Shown here in pieces: positions 40,418-44,825 of a stretch of DNA of 44,825 bases. Source of the stretch: AVCC01 sp039920865 (lineage in GTDB: Bacteria; Pseudomonadota; Gammaproteobacteria; Burkholderiales; Burkholderiaceae_D); the NCBI GenBank assembly GCA_039920865.1, contig JBDSCZ010000287.1, positions 1-44,825 of the forward strand. Direction: 5' to 3'. The translations under genes and the position numbers were made by a program. Below the pieces are notes generated by a model that was given only the letters and a program-made list of their open reading frames with translations, had not been told where the DNA came from and made no database searches. Numbering within the stretch: position 1 is the stretch's first letter; every line of letters starts with the position of its first letter.

Positions 40418-41353
40418 ATGTTGAAACAAAGAACCATCAAAAAAACGGTCAAAACCGTTGGCGTCGGGCTGCATTCCGGCACCAAGGTCGAACTGACCTT
40501 GCGCCCGAGCGCTCCGGATAGCGGGATCACCTTTCGTCGCGTTGACCTTGATCCGGTCGTCAGCTTCCCGGCCGCAGCACTGGGCATCGGCGATACGCGC
40601 ATGGCGTCGACCCTGGTCAATCAGGGCGCCCGGGTGTCGACCGTCGAGCATGTGATGTCGGCCTGCGCCGGGCTGGGCATTGATAATCTGGTGATCGACG
40701 TCAGCGCCGAAGAGATTCCGATCATGGACGGCTCTGCCTCGTCTTTCGTATTTTTATTGCAACAGGCCGGCATGCAGGAGCAGGAAGCGGCCAAGAAATT
40801 CATTCGGGTGCTGAAACCGGTGGAAATCCGCGAAGGGCAGGGCGCGGCCGAAAAATGGGCGCGGCTGGAACCTTTCAACGGTTTCAAACTGCGCTTTTTC
40901 ATCGAGTTCAACCATCCTGCGGTAGATGGCACCAGCCAGCAGGCCGAAGTCGATTTCGACCAGGTTTCGTATGTGAGCGACGTCGCACGGGCCCGCACTT
41001 TCGGCTTCATGCAGGACGTGGAAACTTTGCGCGGCCTGGGCCTGGCGCGCGGCGGCTCGATGGAAAACGCGATCGTGATGGATGAATACCGGATCCTGAA
41101 CATGGATGGCTTGCGCTACGACGACGAATTCGTGCGCCACAAGATTCTCGATGCGATCGGCGACCTGTACCTGGTCGGCCATCCACTGCTGGCCAGCTAT
41201 GTCGCGCACAAATCCGGCCATGGCTTGAACAACCAGTTGTTGCGCGCGCTGCTGGCGCAGCCGGATGCCTATGAAATTATCAGCTTCGCGCGCACCGAGG
41301 CCGCGCCGCCGGCCTATGCCAACCAGGCCGGCATGGAATGGGCGCTGGTGTGA
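40418..41353 (+). CDS. lpxC: UDP-3-O-acyl-N-acetylglucosamine deacetylase
   Basis: Committed step of lipid A synthesis; zinc-dependent cytosolic deacetylase and target of FtsH degradation in E. coli. 311 residues, starting LKQRTIKKTVKTVGVGLHSG. Zinc ligands are H78 (VEHVMSACAG), H241 and D245 (HKILDAIGD); H268 in HKSGHGLNNQLL is the general acid, and E77 precedes H78. Everything needed for activity is visible. The C-terminal tail is short and Ala-rich (PPAYANQAGMEWALV). Regulation through LapA/LapB (genes at 8.9-10.5 kb) is plausible from E. coli knowledge. Confidence 0.97.
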   Translation: MLKQRTIKKTVKTVGVGLHSGTKVELTLRPSAPDSGITFRRVDLDPVVSFPAAALGIGDTRMASTLVNQGARVSTVEHVMSACAGLGIDNLVIDVSAEEIPIMDGSASSFVFLLQQAGMQEQEAAKKFIRVLKPVEIREGQGAAEKWARLEPFNGFKLRFFIEFNHPAVDGTSQQAEVDFDQVSYVSDVARARTFGFMQDVETLRGLGLARGGSMENAIVMDEYRILNMDGLRYDDEFVRHKILDAIGDLYLVGHPLLASYVAHKSGHGLNNQLLRALLAQPDAYEIISFARTEAAPPAYANQAGMEWALV

Positions 41354-41381
41354 GCGTCATCGTTATATTTGGAGCGTCGAT

Positions 41382-42284
41382 ATGAGCGCCACCCGCAAGC
41401 CGCTGGACGGCATTGGCGTGCTGGTGATGCTGGTGTTGAGCCTGTGCTTTGGCTTGCAGCAGGTGGCCGTCGTGGTGGCGGCGCAAAGCATCCATCCGGT
41501 AATGCAAATGGCGCTGCGCTGTGGCTTCGCGGCCGTGCTGGTGAGCGCGCTGATGTGCTGGCGCGGCAGCAGTTTTTCGGTGCGCGACGGCACTCTCTGG
41601 CCTGGGATTGCGGCCGGTGTATTGTTCGCGGCCGAATTTCTCTGCGTATCGCTCGGACTCAGTTACACCACGGCGTCGCATATGGTGGTGTTTCTGTACA
41701 CCGCACCGATTTTTGCCGTGCTGGGCTTGCATTTTTTCGTGCTGACCGAGCGCATCGGGCGTGCCCAGTGGCTGGGCGTGTTGCTGGCCTTTGGCGGCAT
41801 TGCGTATGCATTTTCCGATAGCTTCGGAAGTGGCGGCGCTATCACGGTTGATATGCTGACAGGCGACATTCTGGCGGTATTGGGCGGCTTGTTCTGGGCC
41901 GCAACCACGATAGTTGTGCGCACCACTGCGCTGTCGGAGGCGGCCCCGACTCGTACCCTGTTGTATCAATTGGTGGTGGCTAGCGCGCTGTTGCTGGTTA
42001 TCGCGGGCGGGCTGCACCAGTCTTCGATTGATGTCATGAGCGGCATCGCCTGGGTCAGCCTGTTGTTTCAGAGTGTGATCGTAGCCTTCGCCTGTTTTCT
42101 GGCTTGGTTCTGGATGCTGCGCCATTATCTGGCGTCGCGGGTTTCGGTGTTTTCCTTTCTGACGCCGCTGTTCGGTGTCGCGTTCGGCGTATTGCTGCTC
42201 AACGATCCGATCAATTTGCGTTTTGCCGTCGGTGCGGCGCTGGTGCTGGCCGGGGTTGTGATGGTGAATCTGCGCCGTGCATGA
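41382..42284 (+). CDS. EamA/DMT-family transporter
   Basis: 300-residue inner-membrane protein of the drug/metabolite transporter superfamily, with about ten hydrophobic spans arranged as two EamA repeats (about 10-140 and 155-296). Typical features are the LCFGLQQVAVVVAAQ opening span, FLCVSLGLSYTTASHMVVFL with the family-specific small-residue helix, in part LGLSYTTASHMVVFL, and FLTPLFGVAFGVLLLNDPIN near the end. ATG 41382 has GGAG about 7 bases upstream. The substrate is unknown (amino acids, metabolites or drugs for relatives). It follows lpxC by 28 bases, possibly co-transcribed without a functional link. Confidence 0.88.
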   Translation: MSATRKPLDGIGVLVMLVLSLCFGLQQVAVVVAAQSIHPVMQMALRCGFAAVLVSALMCWRGSSFSVRDGTLWPGIAAGVLFAAEFLCVSLGLSYTTASHMVVFLYTAPIFAVLGLHFFVLTERIGRAQWLGVLLAFGGIAYAFSDSFGSGGAITVDMLTGDILAVLGGLFWAATTIVVRTTALSEAAPTRTLLYQLVVASALLLVIAGGLHQSSIDVMSGIAWVSLLFQSVIVAFACFLAWFWMLRHYLASRVSVFSFLTPLFGVAFGVLLLNDPINLRFAVGAALVLAGVVMVNLRRA

Positions 42285-42359
42285 GGGGTTGCGCATGTTT
42301 TTCGCCGGACTTCCCCTTAAGTTGTACTGCCAATAGTATTTTTTTAACGCCAATAATTA

Positions 42360-42393
42360 TGTGCGTTGGCTTCTATTTTTTACGGCGTACCCC
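42360..42393 (+). repeat. Dispersed element copy 7, degenerate (TGTGCGT-N20-GTACCCC)
   Basis: TGTGCGT (42360-42366), 20 bases with a T-rich centre, GTACCCC (42387-42393). It keeps 5 of 7 and 6 of 7 positions of copy 4 with the same spacing. The most diverged copy, in the EamA-coq7 gap. Confidence 0.35.
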
Positions 42394-42453
42394 AATTATT
42401 TTACCTGATCAGCTATATACCTCAGACACAGCATTGCACGTTCAAAAATCCCC

Positions 42454-42532
42454 GTCGTCCCCGCGAAGGCGGGGATCCATACACCTGTGATTCAGCGTGC
42501 GATGTATGGTTTCCCGCCTTCGCGGGAATGAC
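42454..42532. repeat. Inverted pair of REP-like palindromes
   Basis: CCCCGC-GAAG-GCGGGG (42459-42474) followed by ATCCATA, and TTCCCGC-CTTC-GCGGGAA (42511-42528) followed by TGAC, form two hairpins that are reverse complements of one another, including flanks (GTCRTYCCCGC...GGGAWMCATA). Spacing about 30 bases. This resembles the widespread ATTCCC-N8-GGGAAT type (dRS3/REP-like) of beta- and gammaproteobacteria; as a unit it could fold into one large stem. Confidence 0.8.
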
Positions 42533-42707
42533 AATATTGTGAATTCCGCTCTTAGTCGGAGGTTGGTAGCTAATCAGGTTATTTTATTGATCGATTAGTT
42601 TGTTGCAGCGCTGTGCGGCGGTTCTGTAAGGATATGTGCCGGTGGATTGGACAACGCGCGATGCGCGAATTTGGATTTAATGTAGCGTAATTTTCAAAGG
42701 TTTCGAT

Positions 42708-43334
42708 ATGCGTCAGTTGGATACTTTTATCATCGGCCTGGATAAGGCATTGCGCGTGGTGTCGGGCGTAGCTGCTGCATCCCGGCCTTGCCCTGCAGGC
42801 TTGGGCGAGAGTGGCCAGATGGACGACAAGGAGCGCCGCCATAGCGCCGGCCTGATGCGCATCAACCATGTCGGCGAAGTGTGCGCGCAGGCGCTGTACG
42901 ACGCCCAGGGACGGTTTTCCGCGAATACGCAATTGCAGCAGCAGTTCGCCCAAGCCGGGCGCGAGGAGGAAGATCATCTGGCCTGGACTGCGCAACGATT
43001 GCAGGAGCTGGGTTCCCGCACTAGTCTGCTCAATCCGTTGTGGTACGCCGGCGCCTATGCGCTGGGCGCCATCGCCGCCAAGCTGGGGGATGCGCGCAGC
43101 CTGGGTTTCGTAGTCGAGACCGAGCGCCAAGTCGAAGCGCATCTGAATAGCCACCTCGCCCTTTTGCCGGCGCAGGATACCCGATCACGGGCGATTGTCT
43201 ACCAGATGCGCATCGATGAAATTGCCCACGGAGCGGCGGCCCAGTCGCTTGGTGCGGCAGACACGCCAGCGTCGATCCGGGTGGCGATGCAGGCGATGGC
43301 CAAACTGATGACGGCTACCGCTTACCGGATTTGA
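42708..43334 (+). CDS. coq7: Demethoxyubiquinone hydroxylase
   Basis: Di-iron monooxygenase hydroxylating 2-octaprenyl-3-methyl-6-methoxy-benzoquinol late in ubiquinone synthesis, membrane-associated. 208 residues. Iron ligands in the expected places: E in RINHVGEVCAQALY, the E-E-E-D-H of REEEDHLAW, E in VETERQVEAHL and E/H in RIDEIAHGAAA. The N-terminus RQLDTFIIGLDKALR is typical of Burkholderiales Coq7. It is preceded by the repeat-rich 420-base gap and converges with the OsmC-like gene, 9 bases apart. It shares the ubiquinone pathway with ispB. Confidence 0.95.
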   Translation: MRQLDTFIIGLDKALRVVSGVAAASRPCPAGLGESGQMDDKERRHSAGLMRINHVGEVCAQALYDAQGRFSANTQLQQQFAQAGREEEDHLAWTAQRLQELGSRTSLLNPLWYAGAYALGAIAAKLGDARSLGFVVETERQVEAHLNSHLALLPAQDTRSRAIVYQMRIDEIAHGAAAQSLGAADTPASIRVAMQAMAKLMTATAYRI

Positions 43335-43343
43335 CTTCAGCCT

Positions 43344-43790
43344 TCAGCTGGGCTGAGTCGGCTCGATCAGGTCTTCGATAATCTCGAACGAATGCGTGAT
43401 CGCGGCCGATTTTTCCAGCATGATCGAGGCCGAGCAGTATTTCTCGTGCGACAGCTTGATTGCGCGCTCTACCAGATTCGGTTTCAGGTTGTGCCCGCGC
43501 ACGGTGAAGTGGAAGTGGACGGCGGTAAAGACTTTCGGATCTTCGGCGGCGCGCTCCGCCTTCAACGCGACGTCGCAGGCCCGTACATCCTGCCTGCTTT
43601 TGCGCAGGATCAGCACCACGTCGTAGGCGGTGCAGCCGCCAGTGCCGGCCAGCACCAGTTCCATCGGCCGCGGCGCCAGATTGCGCCCGCCGCCATCCGG
43701 TGCGCCATCCATCATGGCAATGTGGCCGGAACCTGTTTCCGCTAAAAAAGTCATGCCGGACAATCCTGTCCAGCGCACAGTGCATTCCAT
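43344..43790 (-). CDS. OsmC/YhfA-like family protein
   Basis: 148 residues of the OsmC fold. The first conserved cysteine is in LAGTGGCTAYDVVLIL (about 53) and the second in SHEKYCSASIML (about 119), the pair used for thiol-based hydroperoxide reduction in OsmC/Ohr. The sequence is closer to the YhfA branch, whose role is uncertain. Other family segments: PRPMELVLAG and VHFHFTVRGHNL. Cytosolic, no signal peptide. Convergent with coq7 and alone on this strand. Confidence 0.88.
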   Translation of the reverse strand: MECTVRWTGLSGMTFLAETGSGHIAMMDGAPDGGGRNLAPRPMELVLAGTGGCTAYDVVLILRKSRQDVRACDVALKAERAAEDPKVFTAVHFHFTVRGHNLKPNLVERAIKLSHEKYCSASIMLEKSAAITHSFEIIEDLIEPTQPS

Positions 43791-44012
43791 GGCGATTTCC
43801 CAATAAAAAAATAGCGTTTATTGTAACTGGACTGGCTATTTTGGATTGCGCTGCCCTAGATTTCCTGCAAGGCATATTGCATTGCAGCATTGCATAAATA
43901 TAAAAAAACATTATTCAGATTGGAATATGTTTTCTAAGTAACTGTTTTGTATGGTTTAATTTTTTAGGCATGATTTTTTCAATTCTATAAATGTAATTTA
44001 TCAAAAAATATC

Positions 44013-44040
44013 TTGCGATGCACAATAGTTTCACTATAAT
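44013..44040 (+). promoter_or_regulatory. Strong sigma-70 promoter of the small-RNA candidate
   Basis: TTGCGA (44013-44018), a 16-base spacer and TATAAT (44035-44040). The start of transcription is expected near 44047. It is followed about 100 bases later by an intrinsic terminator, and not by a gene. Confidence 0.7.
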
Positions 44041-44046
44041 CAAAAC

Positions 44047-44153
44047 GTCGATTGACGCAGTGAAGTTTTGCAGCGCCAATTATGTATTTGTCTCCTCCAC
44101 CCTCCCAACGGAGTGGATTTCAACCCGGAACCTGCGTGTTTCGGGTTTTTTTT
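44047..44153 (+). ncRNA. Small RNA candidate with anti-Shine-Dalgarno stretch
   Basis: A promoter (44013-44040) and an intrinsic terminator (44122-44153) enclose about 107 bases with no plausible gene. The RNA would contain the pyrimidine stretch TCTCCTCCACCCTCCC (44091-44106), complementary to GGAGG ribosome-binding sites, partly within a stem (TCCAC 44096-44100 with GTGGA 44113-44117; TCC 44103-44105 with GGA 44110-44112) whose loop is CAAC, then the terminator hairpin. Sequence-based prediction only; it may instead be an attenuated rplM leader, since rplM lies downstream on the same strand. Confidence 0.5.
44122..44153 (+). terminator. Intrinsic terminator upstream of rplM
   Basis: AACCCGGAA (44122-44130) pairs with TTTCGGGTT (44139-44147), one G-U pair, around an 8-base loop; T8 at 44146-44153 follows. 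No + strand gene precedes it, so it must serve a short transcript. Confidence 0.88.
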
Positions 44154-44203
44154 GCCTGCAGTATTCCGGCAGGTTCCGAGTTCGACTGTCATTTTCAGCG
44201 TAT

Positions 44204-44233
44204 TTGACTTGCGCTCATTGAAAAGGCTATAAT
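44204..44233 (+). promoter_or_regulatory. Sigma-70 promoter of rplM-rpsI
   Basis: TTGACT (44204-44209), an 18-base spacer and TATAAT (44228-44233), giving a leader of about 100 bases before the rplM ATG at 44344. Placed downstream of the terminator at 44122-44153. Confidence 0.8.
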
Positions 44234-44343
44234 CCACGGCTTTTCGTTTGCTCAGGAAAGTAGCATAAGGGCGAGTCCGCAGTGTCAGTCATGGCAGCGC
44301 GGAACCACCAATTTGAGCGAGTTAATCTAGTTAGGAAGTCAAC

Positions 44344-44772
44344 ATGAAAACTTTTTCCGCTAAGGGCCATGAGGTCAAGCGCGAGTGGTTGGTGATTGAC
44401 GCGACGGACAAAATCCTCGGGCGTGTTGCCAGCGAAGTGGCACTCCGATTGCGCGGCAAGCACAAACCAGAATTTACTCCCCACGTCGACACCGGCGACT
44501 TTATTGTTGTTGTGAATGCAGGCAAACTGCGTGTTACAGGCACTAAAGCAACAAACAAAACATACTATCGCCACTCTGGTTATCCAGGCGGTATCTATGA
44601 AACCAACTTCAAGAAAATGCAAGAGCGTTTTCCAGGTCGCGCGCTTGAGAAAGCGGTCAAGGGCATGTTGCCTAAAGGCCCACTCGGCTACGCGATGATC
44701 AAGAAGCTGAAAGTGTACGCGGAAGGTTCCCATCCGCACGCTGCGCAGCAACCTAAAGCACTTGAACTCTAA
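44344..44772 (+). CDS. rplM: 50S ribosomal protein L13
   Basis: Early-assembly protein of the large subunit. 142 residues: KTFSAKGHEVKREWLVIDAT, in part KREWLVIDATDKILGR, the conserved KTYYRHSGYPGG, and RALEKAVKGMLPKGPLG. Usual length (142 in E. coli). The ATG at 44344 follows TTAGGAAG. It is 9 bases ahead of rpsI, the universal rplM-rpsI operon. Confidence 0.98.
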   Translation: MKTFSAKGHEVKREWLVIDATDKILGRVASEVALRLRGKHKPEFTPHVDTGDFIVVVNAGKLRVTGTKATNKTYYRHSGYPGGIYETNFKKMQERFPGRALEKAVKGMLPKGPLGYAMIKKLKVYAEGSHPHAAQQPKALEL

Positions 44773-44781
44773 GGAATAGAC

Positions 44782-44825
44782 ATGATCGGTAACTACAATT
44801 ACGGAACCGGCCGTCGCAAGAGTGC
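44782..44825 (+). CDS. rpsI: 30S ribosomal protein S9, 3' part outside the window
   Basis: The first 14 complete codons (MIGNYNYGTGRRKS) are present before the window ends. YGTGRRKS is the N-terminal signature of S9, and AAGGAA precedes the ATG at 44782. Its place directly after rplM makes the assignment firm despite the short stretch. Confidence 0.95.
   Translation, partial: MIGNYNYGTGRRKS

Noticed and set aside
44080..44343. Open frame from ATG 44080 across the terminator upstream of rplM
   Set aside because: It reads through the hairpin and T8 run, has no ribosome-binding site, and codes for low-quality sequence; the RNA interpretation fits better.

Overview
The window looks like a piece of a betaproteobacterial (Burkholderiales) chromosome, most probably Oxalobacteraceae (Herminiimonas / Janthinobacterium / Collimonas-like). 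This rests on gene order and protein sequence: serC-pheA-hisC-tyrA-aroA-cmk-rpsA-ihfB-lapA-lapB is the classic betaproteobacterial supraoperon, and rplU-rpmA-obgE-proB, rppH/proS and groES-groEL behind a CIRCE element fit the same group. The genus is an inference. Most of the window is ordinary housekeeping DNA. Accessory material is concentrated at 9.2-14.5 kb, 21.4-31.7 kb and in intergenic AT-rich islets.

Layout. 1-8.8 kb, + strand: serine and aromatic amino acid synthesis (serC truncated by the window edge, pheA, hisC, tyrA, aroA), then cmk, rpsA and ihfB, closed by a UUCG terminator. 8.9-13.4 kb, +: lapA, lapB (LPS assembly control), a 27-codon remnant of ugd, rfaE1, a ComEA-like secreted HhH protein and cysM. 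13.6-18.8 kb: a small Cro/CI-like protein (-), an AT-rich gap, mltB (-), a class II histone-deacetylase-like hydrolase, rbgA/ylqF-type GTPase and an enoyl-CoA hydratase-like protein. 18.8-21.1 kb, -: groES-groEL with overlapping sigma-70, sigma-32 and CIRCE signals. 21.4-23.2 kb: two small exported proteins and a LysE-type exporter.

23.5-30.0 kb, -: a tightly overlapping six-gene signalling operon. In transcription order it encodes EAL-REC-PAS, a small stand-alone module, HDOD, a PAS histidine kinase, REC-HD-GYP (degenerate) and a single-domain REC. This is the most unusual protein-coding region: an apparently intact EAL phosphodiesterase is encoded together with an HD-GYP protein that has lost the key metal-binding histidines. 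Upstream lie about 1.2 kb with little coding content except a 32-residue membrane peptide, and then a glycine-zipper protein. 31.9-44.8 kb is housekeeping again: tRNA-Pro(CGG), ispB, rplU-rpmA-obgE, proB, a CNP1-like protein, rppH, proS, a lytic transglycosylase, lpxC, an EamA transporter, coq7, an OsmC-like protein, then rplM and the start of rpsI.

Two non-coding signals stand out. First, a family of seven dispersed intergenic elements has constant geometry, TATGCGG-N20-ATACTCC, in both orientations (3410, 5885, 10587, 17841, 33211, 39729, 42360). I do not recognise it. Second, upstream of rplM a strong promoter and a strong intrinsic terminator enclose about 107 nt carrying a CU-rich anti-Shine-Dalgarno stretch, a good small-RNA candidate. 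No CRISPR array, prophage, integrase or complete insertion sequence was seen.
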